Shown here one piece after another: positions 23,936-37,018 of a stretch of 64,000 bases of DNA; position 1 is the stretch's first letter, and the number at the start of each line of letters is the position of its first letter. The DNA lies in assembly GCF_038502225.1 (NCBI RefSeq), contig NC_091301.1, positions 19,662,847 to 19,726,846 of the forward strand, written 5' to 3'. The notes under the pieces are model-generated. The model had not been told where the DNA came from and made no database searches. It saw nothing but the letters and a program-made list of their open reading frames with translations. The translations under genes were made by a program, and so were the position numbers. This stretch comes from Cherax quadricarinatus (Eukaryota; Arthropoda; Malacostraca; Decapoda; Parastacidae).

Positions 23936-24488
23936 GCCTACTGGTACTGCTGTTTACATGACTCAAGCAATCATGTCATAACCTTATTATCTGTTGTTGT
24001 TACGTTCATACAGCACCTGGGAAACTGGAAGCAATCTGAGAGCATACCTCCGATTCCTTGAATCGAGAGCCTTTTACCGGCATCAAAGCACATTTTGTAA
24101 AGGGGTTAGTCACATAACAGTGTATCATAATATTTTTCCCACTCCGCCACCCTCAGTATATTGTACCAAAACTGGTTAAAATCGCCATTTCATGCCACGG
24201 TTGGTCAAAATAAAATTCTGATATGAAAAAGTCTTGTCAGAATTAAAAAAAGAAACAGACATTGCCATAAAAGAAACCCAGCTGGCAGTCATTAGGCCAT
24301 GAACCATGGGATGAGGAGCGGCCAGAGCAGCTCTTCAAGTGCTGGGTGGTAGTGGGTGATTGTATGAGGAGGAGGGCAGGAGACGCACACTCTACTGAAG
24401 AACTCCATCTTACAGTTCCCTGCATCACATTAAACGCTTACATCTTCCAGGAAGGAGGAGAGGCTGGGATGTATCTTAACAGATACAG

Positions 24489-24490
<2 letters not shown>
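23936..24490. other. Spacer, nothing recognised
   Basis: Non-repetitive sequence between the 27-bp array and a (CT)n tract. Short ORFs of 60-70 codons show no domain that I recognise. Confidence 0.4.

Positions 24491-24534
<44 letters not shown>
24491..24534. repeat. (CT)n microsatellite
   Basis: About 44 bp of CT repeats with one ttt interruption. Confidence 0.95.
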
Positions 24535-24536
<2 letters not shown>

Positions 24537-24952
24537 ACACAGGGTTTGACAAGGTTAAGGATCCCTAGCTTTATTGACAAGCTATTTACAGGTTAAGGAT
24601 CCTACCTTTATTGAGGAGAGAGAGAGAGGAGGGTGAAGACGTGTCACAGTGTGCTCCACAAACTTTGTAAATATTACTTAAATACGAGGGTTGGTGAGGA
24701 TAAAAACTGTTCAGTGACTTAGTACTACCCACAACACATTAGTACAAGTAAGCCAACTCCTCCACTGAAGTGAATATAAGTAATATCAGTGATATTTATG
24801 TGTGGTATGGTGAAGATATGTTGTGAGTGAGGGGACAGTGGCAGGCCTAGGAGTGACGTCACTATTGCCTTCACAGTGAGCATCTAATATTATATGTGTT
24901 TTGTGCTATGTACTAGCATCTGGGTCTTTATAACAACGTGACTGGTACAATG

Positions 24953-24953
<1 letters not shown>
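24535..24953. other. Spacer, nothing recognised
   Basis: Non-coding sequence with a short (ga)n run at ~24618. No feature that I can name. Confidence 0.4.
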
Positions 24954-25051
<98 letters not shown>

Positions 25052-25057
25052 CTCTCT
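24954..25057. repeat. (CT)n microsatellite, ~100 bp
   Basis: A CT run of about 90 bp, a gtc interruption, then a short continuation. The SLSLSL and RERERE ORFs across it are artefacts. Confidence 0.95.
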
Positions 25058-25289
25058 TACTTTCATTTTTTCCTGCTCCCCAGACTCTCCCAAGAACGTC
25101 GCTACTCCACCACTTCCAAATCTTCTTCGCTGAAAGAAAGCTGTCTTGCCCAGAAGAAAAAAATATATATATATATTAGTACTGAAAAAAATACTACAAT
25201 AGCCTTAAGAAGACTTAATATTTTTTTTCCTGAAGGCCTTTTATTTTTTTCACCGGTTCTATGAATCTTCAGTGTATTACCCCTCATAT

Positions 25290-25805
<516 letters not shown>

Positions 25806-25964
25806 CGCATACATTGGTTGGTAGACAGCAACCACCCAGGGAAGTACTACTGTCCTGCCAAGTGAGTGTAAAATGGAAACCTGTAATTGTTTTACATGAT
25901 GGTAGGATTGCTGGTGTCTTTTCTATCTCATAAATATGCAAGATTTCACTTAAGTCTTGCTACT
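25806..25964. other. Spacer between MITE and CR1-like copy A
   Basis: A short unassigned stretch. Confidence 0.3.
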
Positions 25965-28386
25965 TCTACTTAGGCCGATTTCCCTTAACCTTTCTTCGTA
26001 GGATATTCCCCTTAGCTCTGGAACAAACCTTGTCGCAAACCTTTTCACTTTCTCTAATTTCTTAGCTTGCTTGATCCGGTACGGGTTTCAAACTGGTGCT
26101 GCATACTCCAGTATGGGCCTGACGTACACGGTGTACAGTCTTGAAAGATTCCTTACTTAGGTATCGGAATGCTAATCTCAGGTTTGCCAGGCGCCCATAT
26201 GCTGCAGCAGTTATCTGGTTGATGTGTGCTTCCAGCGACGTGCTCGGTGTTATACTCACGCCAAGATCTTTCTCCCTGAGCGAGGTTTGCAGTCATTGGC
26301 CACCTAGCCTATACTCTGTCTGCGGTCTTCTTTGCCCTTCCCCGATCTTCATGACTTTGCATTTGGCAGGGTTGAATTCGAGAAGCCAGTTGCTGGACCA
26401 CGTGTCCAGCCTGTCCAGGTCTCTTTGAAGTCCTGCCTGATCCTCATCTGATTTAATTCTCCTCATTAACTTCATATCATCTGCGAACAGGGACACCTCT
26501 GAGTCTATCCCTTCCACCATGTCATTCACATATACCAAAAATACCACTGGTCCTAGGACCGACCCCTGCGGGACCCCGCTCATCACAGGTGCCTACTGTG
26601 ATACCTCATCACCTACCATGACTCGTTGTTGCCTCCCTGTCCGGTATTCTCTGATCTACTGAAGTGCCCTTCCGTTATATGCGCCTGATCCTCTAGTTTC
26701 TGCACTAATCTCTTGTGAGGAACCGTGTCGAAGGCCTTCTTGCAGTCCAAGAAGATGCAATCAACCTACCCCTCTCTCTTGTCTTTTACTTCTATTACTT
26801 TATCATAAAACTCCAGAAGGTTTGTGACACAGGATTTGCCTTCCATGAAACCGTGCTGGTTGTCGTTTATACTTTTGTTCCATTCCAGGTGCTCTACCAC
26901 TCTCCTCCTGATAATTTTCTCCATGACTTTGCATACTATACACGTCAGTGACACAGGTCTGTAGTTTAGCGCCTCTTTTCTGTCTCCTTTTTTAAAAATG
27001 GGAACTACATTTGCCGTCTTCCATACTTCAGGTACTTGCCCAGTTTCAAGGAATGTGTTGAAGATTGTGGTTAATTGGACACACAGCATTTCTGCTCCCT
27101 CTCTAAGGACTCACGGGGAGATGTTGTCCGGTCCCATTACCTTTGAGGTATCAAGGTCACTTAGCAGCTTCTTCACCTCCTCCTCAGTTGTGTGTATGTC
27201 ATCCAGCACTTGTCGGTGTATTCCCTGTTGGTGTCTTCCTCTGTCCTGTCTTCCCAGAGTCCTTCCTGTCTTCATTGTGAATACTTCCTTAGATCTCTTG
27301 TTGAGCTCCTCACGTACCTGTTGATCGTTTCATGTGAGTTCCCCACCTTCTTTCCTCAACCTGATCACCTGGTCCTTGACTGTTGTCTTCCTCCTAATGT
27401 GGCTATACAGCAGTTTCGGGTCAGAGTTGACTTTCGATGCTATGTCGTTCTCGTACTGTCGCTGGACCTCCCTCCTTATCTGTGCATACTAGTTTCTGGC
27501 TCTTCGACTGATCTCCTTATTTTCCTGGGTCCTTTGTAGCAGTTATTCTGCTAGTGGGTTGGATTTGTGTAGGACCTACCTAGTATGGGTCAATAGGCCT
27601 ATTGCAGTGTTCCTACTTTCTTATGTTCTTATGTTCTATGCCTTCTGTACCTCTTCCATTCTCTAATGAACTTAGTTTTTGCCTCCCTACACCTTCGGGT
27701 AAACCAAAGACTCACTCTGGTCTTCCCATTAATTCTGTTGCCCATGTGAACAAACCTTTCCTCTGCCTCCTTGCATTTTGTTGTTACATATTCCATCATT
27801 CCGTTTACTGACTTTCCTACCAGTTCTCTGTCCCGCTGAACCTCCCGAAGGAAGTTCCTCATACCTGTGTAGTCCCCCCTTTCATAGTTTGGCTTTTCCC
27901 AAGCGACTCCTGTTACCCTCTCCACTTGCAGCTTTACTATGTAATCAAAACTCAGAACCACGTGATCTCTAGCTCCAAGGGGCCTCTCATATGTGATGTC
28001 CTCAATGTCTGAACTCCTCAGGGTGAACACACAGTCCAGTCTTGCTGGTTCATCCTCCCCTCTCTTTCTGGTAGTGTCCCTGACGCGTTGATGCATGAGG
28101 TTTTCCAGTACCACATCCATCATCTTGCAAGGCTTTCCATGTGTCAGGACCCCCGTGAGGCTCCAGGTTTTCCCAGTCGATCTCCCTATGGTTGAAATCA
28201 CCCATAACCAGTAACTTTGCTCTGCACGATTGAGCTCTTCGTGCCACCTCAGCCAGTGTGTCCACCATCGCTCTGTTTTTCTCTTCATATTCCTCTCTTG
28301 GCCTCCTGCAGTACTGTGGTGGGTTATACATCACTGCAATGACTACCTTATGTTCCCCTGACTGAATTGTAGCTACTATGTAGGCC

Positions 28387-28390
<4 letters not shown>
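25965..28390 (-). pseudogene. CR1/L2-like LINE ORF2, copy A
   Basis: A minus-strand remnant running from 28390 down to 25965. It has the endonuclease part (GDFNHREIDWENLEP; LDCVFTLRSSDIEDITYERPLG) at ~28330-27900. The linker follows. Then comes the reverse transcriptase: VVPIFKKGDRKEALNYRPVS and QHGFMEGKSC at ~27030-26820, GVPQGSVLGP and FADDMKLMRRI at ~26580-26450, and the thumb/C-terminal part to ~25970. Many frame breaks are present. A 104-bp foreign tail is nested at 27537-27640. The family encodes target-primed reverse transcription enzymes. Clade assignment to CR1/L2 is from motif similarity recalled, not a search. Confidence 0.82.
27537..27640 (+). mobile_element. Nested 3' end of another non-LTR family
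   Basis: Comparison with copy E (cctttgccttctatacttc at ~56000) shows 104 extra bases here between cctttg and ccttctgtacc. The insert contains acctacctagtatgggtcaa and ends in a cttatgtt octamer repeat. It looks like a very short 3'-terminal fragment of a LINE with an octamer tail that I recall as common in decapods. Confidence 0.6.

Positions 28391-28392
<2 letters not shown>

Positions 28393-28432
<40 letters not shown>
28393..28432. repeat. (GT)n at 3' end of CR1-like copy B
   Basis: A GT run joined directly to gtactcac, the 3' terminus of copy B read on the minus strand. Confidence 0.9.
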
Positions 28433-28435
<3 letters not shown>

Positions 28436-29371
28436 CACATTTTACTCACCTAGTTGAGGTTGCAGGGGTCGAGTCCAAGCTCCTGGCCCCGCCTCTTCAC
28501 TGATCGCTACTAGGTCACTCTCCCTAAACCGTGAGCTTTATCATACCTCTGCTTAAAGCTATGTATGGATCCTGCCTCCACTACATCGCTTCCCAAACTA
28601 TTCCACTTCCTGACTACTCTGTGGCTGAAGAAATACTTCCTAACATCCCTGTGATTCATCTGTGTCTTCAACTTTCAACTGTGTCCCCTTGTTGCTGTGT
28701 CCCATCTCTGGAACATCCTGTCTTTGTCTACCTTGTCAATTCCTCTCAGTATTTTGTATGTCGTTATCATGTCCCCCCTATCTCTCCTGTCCTCCAGTGT
28801 CGTCAGGTTGATTTCCCTTAACCTCTCCTCGTAGGACATACCTTTTAACTCTGGGACTAGTCTTGTTGCAAACCTTTGCACTTTCTCTAGTTTCTTTACG
28901 TGCTTGGCTAGGTGTGGGTTCCAAACTGGTGCCGCATACTCCAATATGGACCTAACGTACACAGTGTACATGGTCCTGAACGATTCCTTATTAAGATGTC
29001 GGAATGCTGTTCTGATGTTAGCTAGGCGCCCATATGCTGCAGCAGTTATTTGGTTGCTGTGCGCTTCAGGAGATGTGCCTGGTGTTATACTCACCCCAAG
29101 ATCTTTTTCCTTGAGTGAGGTTTGTAGTCTCTGGCCCCTTAGACTGTACTCCGTCTGCGGTCTTCTTTGCCCATCCCCAATCTTCATGACTTTGCACTTG
29201 GTGGGGTTGAACTCCAGTAGCCAATTGCTGGACCAGGTCTGCAGCCTGTCCAGATCCCTTTGTAGTTCTGCCTGGTCTTCGATCGAATGAATTCTTCTCA
29301 TCAACTTCACGTCATCTGCAAACAGGGACACCTCAGAGTCTATTCCTTCCGTCATGTCGTTCACAAATACA
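28433..29371 (-). pseudogene. CR1/L2-like LINE, 5'-truncated copy B
   Basis: The minus strand starts in reverse transcriptase motif C (MTEGIDSEVSLFADDVKLMRRI) at ~29360. It continues through the C-terminal domain (ILEYAAPVWNPHLAKHVKKL; YEERLREINLTTLEDRRDRG) to ~28675. A 3' UTR with cgacccctgcaac then leads to the (AC)n tail at 28432. The frame is open for 229 codons, so it is rather well kept for a truncated copy. Confidence 0.85.
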
Positions 29372-29584
<213 letters not shown>

Positions 29585-30025
29585 ACTCACCTAATTCACC
29601 TAATTGTGGTTGCAGGGGTCGAGACTCAGCTCCTGGCCTCGCCTCTTCACCGACCACTACTAGGTCCTCTCTCCCCCTGCTCCATGAGTTTTATCATACC
29701 TCGTCTTAAAACTATGTATAGTTCCTGCCTCCACTACATCGCTTGCCAGATTATTCCACTTCCTAACTACTCTATAACTGCAGAAATACTTCCTAACATC
29801 CCTTTGACTCATCTGAGTCTTCAGCTTCCAATTGTGACCCCTTGTTTCTGTGTCCCATCTCTGGAACATCCTGTCTCTGTCCACCTTGTCTATTCCACGC
29901 AGTATGTTGTATGTCGTTTTCATGTCTCCACTGACCCTCCTGTCCTCCAGTGTTGTCAGACCGATTTCCCTTAACCTTTCTTCATAGGACATTCCCCTTA
30001 GTTCTGGAACTTGCCTTATTGTAAT
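29585..30025 (-). pseudogene. CR1/L2-like LINE, 5'-truncated copy C
   Basis: Only the C-terminal ~120 codons and the 3' UTR remain: YEERLREIGLTTLEDRR, then VVRKWNNLASDVVEAGTIHS and FKTRYDK. The 3' end runs into (AC)n at 29584. Confidence 0.85.
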
Positions 30026-30034
30026 CCTTAGTGT

Positions 30035-30115
30035 AAGTGTGTATGTATGTGTGTGCGGGCGCAAGTGTGCGGGCGCAAGTGTGCGGGCGCGCGTGTGCAT
30101 GCGCGTGCGCGGGTT
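30035..30115. repeat. GC-rich alternating purine-pyrimidine tandem (14-bp units)
   Basis: Three copies of gtgtgcgggcgcaa followed by gcgcgtgtgcatgcgcgtgcg. It alternates purines and pyrimidines almost without break. Confidence 0.8.
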
Positions 30116-30765
30116 TCTGCATAAATTAGGCGCTGGTATGTACTTGTTCAATGTTAACTTGGTAACAATATCCGGCTGGAGGTGTTTTCAAGCAAGGTGC
30201 TTAACCTGTCACTGGTGCTTCCAGTATCTTGTGAACGTATCTTACACTTTGTATATTATCTTAACATCTTCCCAATTTATTGGGTGGTTACAAGATTTCA
30301 CACTCTGGAAATTGGCAGAGCTCTCCTGTGCATATCCATATAATGGTTTATGTTTAATTATTCTAGCTGTGAGACCACGACCGATTTCACCCACCTAAAT
30401 TAATTCACAATTGTTGCATGGTATTTGGTAAACTCCTGTAGTGTCAGCACTGACAGGTCGCTTGTGAATTTTTGTTCGGAAGCAATTACCTATTTTATTA
30501 GCATAGGAGAAGATCAGTTCCGTAATCTCTTTGCATATTTTCCTCAGTCCCTTAGTGGAGATAAATCATTTATTTATAGGTGTGTCTATCACTTATTCTA
30601 ATCAAACTCTGAAGTAGTTTTTGTTCACCTCAGAGACACACTCTCGCCCACATCGCTGACTAAAGCCGCCCACCCCTGCAGCAGACGCCCTAGGGCGGTT
30701 AATGAACCATTCGCTGGTGGCCATGCTGCCTAAAGTTGCAATTCTGATGCTGCTTATTGCTTATG
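30116..30765. other. Spacer upstream of Tx1 copy 2
   Basis: No gene recognised. It ends with CTTATG at 30760-30765, which recurs after the element's 3' end. Confidence 0.4.
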
Positions 30766-30895
30766 CATTCGCTGCCTGACCACGGTGGAATGCGGTTGTG
30801 CTCTGCACCCCTCTGCTGTCTTCAGGCGAGCTACCACAGTACATCAACAACCATTGAGTAGTGAGGACGTGCGCTGCTCATTTTGGGATATCAAA

Positions 30896-32117
30896 ATGGC
30901 TGAACATACAGTACGGAGAGTAAATACTATCTGCATAGAGCTGGTTCGTGGTACGTTAAGTGGAGATACGATGAACGTACTTCTCCCTAACATCATCAGG
31001 GATACATATGGTATCCCCAACGAGGAATTATATGGCGTCGCTCTTAATGGTTTGACAAGAATCTTCGTGAAATTTCTAAGAGCCGGCTTCTACACAAGAA
31101 TTGTCGAGCAGTACCAGGAACAACGAATAAGTGTGAATTCAGCGATGGATGTTGTGTTACATGATGTTTCTAAGTACTTCACATGGGTGAAGGTACGGAA
31201 TGTACCCTTCGAGGCCACGGCGTATGGCCTACAGGAGTTTTTTCGCAGTTATGGGACAGTGCATTCTGCAACCATGGGGGTATGGAGGGATGGTCCATAT
31301 GAAGGAATGCCGGAAGGTTCTTACACCCTTAAAATGTCTTTAACAAGGCCTATACCATCCTATGTAACGATGACCGGTTGTAGAACACAGGTTTATGTAT
31401 ACTATGCGGGTCAGAGAAAAACATGTCGTCCAGTGTCCTAGGAGGCGGGCTCCTCGAATTCTGGAAACGCCGATTGTGATTCAACAGTCGTGTGATTTGG
31501 TGCCTGGCTCTGTTGCCTCAGGAGGCCGGAGGCCTGATCTCTGGAGCGAGGAGGTCGACCGGGATGTGGTGGAGGCGGAGACGTGTGTCACTCTCCCAGG
31601 GGAGTCGGGGGAGTCGAAGGTGATATCTGAGGAGTCTTTTGTCCAGGAAGCTTCGACTCAGGAGGGTTTACTGGCAGATGTGATCAAGGATTTTTTGGAT
31701 GGGGAGGAGCCCGGTGCAGAAGGTGTCCTCAGTTTATGTGAAGTTGGAGCGCTGGAGGGACAACAAATTGTGGAGAAAGACTTGAGTAAAAAAAGGCTGG
31801 AGCATGTGGTGGCCGTGGAGGTACACCAGGAGGATTCGTCTGAGGGTGAGATGTGTGTAAGTGGAAGTTCTAGGAAAAGAACTGCGGCATCAGAGATAGA
31901 CGAGGTTATTACCCCGGGGCAGAGGCCGGGGAAGAAGTCATGGGCAGCGGTTGTGGAGCCGATGCCACATAGTGGTAGAGGTGCGCCTGAGTTGCACAGT
32001 GGGAGAGGGAGGGGGGAGGTGACTGCACAGGATAACTCGAGTGGTAAGGGAATACGTAATGTGAAAAGTGCAGCGAGTAAATCCCAGCAGCATAGGGGAA
32101 AGCCGCCCCTTCTATAA
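30896..32117 (+). pseudogene. Tx1 copy 2 ORF1, zinc knuckle deleted
   Basis: ATG at 30896 (MAEHTVRRVNTICIELVRG) matches the start of copy 1. The RRM-like half is intact (FTWVKVRNVPFEA). At ~31425 the frame reads KTCR then PVS and a stop. The first half of the C-x2-C-x4-H-x4-C motif has been lost and the frame shifted, so the tail continues in the 31395-32117 frame (CPRRRAPR ... PGQRPGKKSWAAV). The stop at 32115-32117 overlaps an already open ORF2 frame, as in copy 1. Confidence 0.82.
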
Positions 32118-35100
32118 TTTTCAGAAGTGTCACGTTTAATGTTAATGGACTTAAGACTGAGGTTAAGAAAGTTTGGTTGGAGTGGTTTTTACGGCGGTTT
32201 GATGTAGACATTTGCTTTTTGCAAGAGCATAATCATAGGGCTGGTTGTGTGTTGAGGTTAAAAGGATATCGGATGTATGTTACCAGTGGTTTGCAATTGA
32301 AAGGTGGAGTAGCAGTGGCGATAAAGGAGACCAGCCCCTTGCGTGTCATCGGATGGGAAGAGGGGGGGGGTGGGAGGGTCGTGAGGGTGGATGGTGTATG
32401 GGGTGAGAGTCGAGCAAGTTTCGTAGGAGTTTACATGCCAGCAACTAGTAATATCAGGGTAAAAGTAGATTTTGTCAGGGAGGTACTGATGTATCACTTG
32501 AGAGGTTTGCCTGCTATAACAGTAATTGGAGGTGATTGGAATTGTGTGATTCGGAGTGGTGATGTCGAACCGAGAGGGGCGGGTTGTGTGTTGAGTGTTC
32601 TGAGGGATGTATTGCGAGATATTCGGGTTGTTGATGTGGTGGGGAGGGGGGGATACCTAGTGGAGCACACGTTCGTCCGTAGGGGATATGAAGCGCGATT
32701 GGACAGAATCTATATTAAGCAGGGAATAGACGTTGTGAGGGTGCAAACCCTTGACGTGGGGTTTTCTGATCACAGGGCGGTAATAGCAGATTTGATGTGG
32801 GATGGAGTGGTGCGTATTTATTCTGGGTACTGGAAATTAAATGTAAGGCTTCTTAAGGAGGAGGGGGAGGGGCCTTTTTTCAGTAATTGGTGGTTGCATT
32901 TTTGGGAGGCTAGGGACAGGGAGATAGATCTGTTAGATTGGTGGGAAATGCAGGCCAAACCTGGAATAGCGAATTTTTTTAAGGTAAGGGGACGAGAAGA
33001 GGCGAGGTGGCGTTTTGGGTTGCAAAATTATCTGGAGGGACAGTTGTAAGACTGTTATGTTGGGGGAAGTGGTAGGAGGGATGATATGGACAGTCTGCGG
33101 AGTAGAATAGCTGAATTACACAATGATAGGTTTGATGCAATTAGGGTTAGAGCGGGGTTAGAGGACGTATTGTGGGGTGATAAGCCGTCCGGGTTTGTTT
33201 TACGTAAATTTTGGGACCGACAGAGAGTAACCACCATTCTACAATTGGAGACAAGCCCTGGGGTGGGAGGGTATCCAGAGGGTCGGGTCCTATCCAACAC
33301 GGAAAGTATGAGTCACTATGCTGATAGTTGGTTTAGGGAGAATTGGAGTTGGAGGGAGGGGGGCTCCTGGGAGGGTATTTATGAAGGGGGGTTCCATAGT
33401 GTTGTAAGTGAGAAGGATAGAGTGGAATTAGAGGTTGGTATAAGTGAGGTTGAGGTGGAAGAGGCAGTTTTCGGGATGAGTACGGGGAAAACACCGGGAA
33501 TAGACGGTATACCAAATGATTTTTACAGAGCACATTAGGGGTGTATTAGGCAGTGTTTTGTTAGGGTATTGGATCATATGTTAACTAGTGGGAAGTTGGG
33601 CACATTGCAAAGTACGGGTGTTATAGTTTTGGTGCCAAAGCTGAGGGGGGGAAGAGAGTTGAGTGCTTACCGAGCAATATCTCTGATGTGCGCAGATTAC
33701 AAGGTTTTTGCTAAAATTTTGGGTAACAGATTGAAGAAGGTCATGGGGTCGGTGATACATGGGGGACAGTTTGGTATCCCTGGGAGGAGTATGCGGGTAG
33801 GTCATGGACGTATTCGGGATTTTCTTGAGGGTAGTAGTAAGGGAGGTATTCTAGGTCTGGATTGGGAGAAAGCTTATGATTATGTGGATAGGGAATTTTT
33901 GATTGAGAGTATGGTGAGAATGGGTTTTGGAGGGAGGGTGGTTAGATGGGTGAGGACATTGTATGCAGATGCATCAATGAGAGTACAGGTAAATGGAAGG
34001 TTGGGTAGTCCTGTAAGCATGGGGAGGGGTTTAAGGCAGGGGTGTCCACTCTCCCAAATTCTCTTTGCTTGCATGCAGAATCCTTTCTATGTTCTGGTTG
34101 ATGGTGGGATGGGAAGAATGGGGGAGAGTGGAGGCTTTTGTGGGAATATTGTTGGTTATGTAGATGATACAACTGTTTTACTTAATGAGATAGAAGACTT
34201 AAGAAAAGTGGGAAGGGTAATTGAGATTTTTGGGAATGCTACTGGGATGAGAGTTAATAAACAGAAATCACGGTTGCTGGAGGTAGGAGCTTGGGTAGGC
34301 GGGACATTGGGGGAGGAGTTTGGCTGGATAACTGTAGAAAGGCTAAAGATTTGTGGGATTTTGTATTTGGCAGATGTACAGGAGAGCAGAAGGGTTAATT
34401 CAGAAATGGTAATGGACAGAGCTTTGAGTAGGCTCCGGAGTTTAAGGGCCGGGGATGTAACCTTGCATCAAAGGGTTGTGGTGGTAAATACGCTGATTTA
34501 TAGTAAGGTGTGGGGAGTGGCGGAAATTTATCCCTTACGAAGTCAGGAAATTATGGAATTACAAAGAAGAGTCTTAAGGTATGTGTGGGGTTTTGGGAGG
34601 GCGTGGTTGGGCAAAGATGTGGTAATGACTGAGGTAAGACAGGGAGGATTGGGATTGTTGGCATTAGGATCTAGAGTGAAGGCACTGTATGTGAAGCAGA
34701 GGTATATTCGGGCAGGGGGGGAAAGGGGTCTTCGGGTGGGGGAGGTGATGGGGGATATCCGCAAATGGTGGGGTGGCAAGGACTTAGTCGAGTGTGAGGA
34801 TATGTTGAGGTTTATGTTAAAGGTACGAAATGTTAAAAAACTCAAGGTAAAACGGTTAGTGGGTGTGGGTCGTCGTAAGGAATCAATGCAAGGGATGGCA
34901 GTGTATCCCACATATGATTGGCGAGTGATATGGGTGGAATTTAGTAAATTAAGAATACAGGTTAGAGCGAGGGAATTAGTATATAGATTTCTTATGGGGA
35001 CGTTAGCATCGAAAGAGGTGCTAAAACAAAAGGGTTTTTTGAGAGAGGCGTCATGCGGTTTTTGTGGGGAAGTTGAAACGGCTTTTCATGTGGTATATTT

Positions 35101-35437
35101 TTGTTCTGAATTGGAGGTGGTAAGATTGTGGTTGAAGAGGGTTTTCTTGTTATTGGGGGGGGGACAGATATCACCCCTTAGGGCTTTAATGTTAGATATA
35201 GGAGGGGTGCCCAAAGAGGTGGGAAGGGCCATTAGATACGTAATAGTTGATTACTTGTATATTTCTTGGGGGATGAGAGAGGTGGAGGGAAATATTAGGA
35301 TAAAGGCGTTAACCGCGTGTTTTTATAGGACAGCGTGTAGGAATAAACTATTATATGGGGGAAGGTGGGTAACTAGTTTACCGGAGGGATATCGTGAACT
35401 AACTGTTGAACGTCTACTCCGTTTGGCGACGGGGTGA
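32118..35437 (+). pseudogene. Tx1 copy 2 ORF2 with two in-frame stops
   Basis: Endonuclease motifs FNVNGL, QEHNH, GGDWNCVIRSGDVEP and SDHR lie between ~32125 and 32780. The reverse transcriptase has AYRAISLM, IPGRSM, GLDWEKAYDYVD, GRGLRQGCPLS and GYVDDT (~34155). The C-terminal knuckle is CGFCGEVETAFHVVYFC. Two nonsense codons, TAA at 33047-33049 (where copy 1 has an arginine) and TAG at 33536-33538, are the only breaks. All three segments share one frame. Again there is no ATG before the endonuclease; upstream the frame stays open into the ORF1 end. Confidence 0.85.
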
Positions 35438-35879
35438 GGGGCAAGGGGTTGGTCTCTTCAGTGGTGTGTCCTCTTGGAGTGATTGGAAGCCTGATGAGGA
35501 AGGTAGATTGGTTGGCAAGGTAGTTGATGTGGGTAAAGTTTATTTGCAGGGAGCCGTCGGGGGCACCGGGGTATTAGACCTTATGATTTTGTAAAATCAC
35601 AGAGTCAACAGTTGTATGTGACCTTCTGTTTTCCTTTTTTGTTATCAGAACCATTTTGCATAGGGGGTTTATATTTATATATATATGTGAGGATATGTTT
35701 TATACTTTTGAATATGTTGATCGAGTTATCCTTGTCATACGTATCTTTTATATCATATTGAAGGTGTACATTATGAACTATGTACGAAAATATATAAGTA
35801 TTTTTCTGGGGTTTATATATACCCTTCATTTTGTATGAAAGGTCATATTAATAAATTGAGTTTAATCGGTAACATTAAC

Positions 35880-36042
<163 letters not shown>

Positions 36043-36117
36043 GTGTGTTTGTGAGAACCAATGTCTTAGGTATAGTTCTCTTATTGAATGTAATATATTT
36101 TTATTTTATTTGGTGAC

Positions 36118-36232
36118 TAGTGTAAAGCACCCTTCTGGCAAGACAGTGATGGAGTGAATGATGGTGAAAGTTTTTCTTTTTCGGGCCACCCTGCCTTGGT
36201 GGGAATCGGCCAGTGTGATAATAAAAAAAAAA
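36118..36232 (+). mobile_element. RTE-like 3' tail fragment
   Basis: It contains aagcacccttctggcaagac, cagtgatggagtgaatgatg and gggaatcggccagtgtg, ending in an A-rich run. The reverse complement of the same tail ends the RTE remnant at ~38830-38945, so this is a 5'-truncated copy of that element. Confidence 0.75.
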
Positions 36233-37018
36233 TATATATATGATTGTAGGACTTATTCATACATGTTTTATAATATCTCCGACTGATTGTTTGGAAGTCG
36301 GTATGTTTCTTCTCTTTTTTTCATAAACTGGGTGGGTTATTTTCAGTAGAATTTTGTTATATTTAAGTGTTAAAATGTATTTTGTGTGTACCAGACATTG
36401 TCTGCCACTTCTGTTATGGATGTTACATATTTAGTTTAGGTCCAGTTTATTTAGTGATAAGTCTTTTTGCGTATTTCTTTCTAGTATAATCTAGTCTGTT
36501 CGGGAAGAAAGCATGGTTACATACATGTAGGTGTATATGTGCATGTGTATGTACATACATATAGACATGATTATAGGATTTATTCCTACATGTTTTATAA
36601 TGACTCCGACGTTCTGTTTTGTAGTCGGTATGTTTTACTACGGCAGAATTTCGCTATATCAATATGTTAAAATGTTTTTTGTTTGTTTTTGAGTGTGTAC
36701 TGACATTGTCTGACACGGTTTTTTGATTTGCTATAAATAACAAAGCGGAAAATAAATGCATATTGTAGGCTTGGTGCGTCTTTGTTAATAATAATAACAA
36801 TGCATATTGTAATATAGTTTTGTGTAATCTTGATTAACATAGTAACATGGGATATAATGCATAGAGGATGAGGGACAGTTTGTGTCAGCTCTAAGTTAAA
36901 TGTCTGTGTGCTTTTGACAATGAAATTGATAATTCTGTGTAAGAACTGATACTGTGTTCTTTTATCTATTTAATGTATTGTATTGTTTTAAATAAAATAT
37001 AAAAAAAAACCCTTATGG

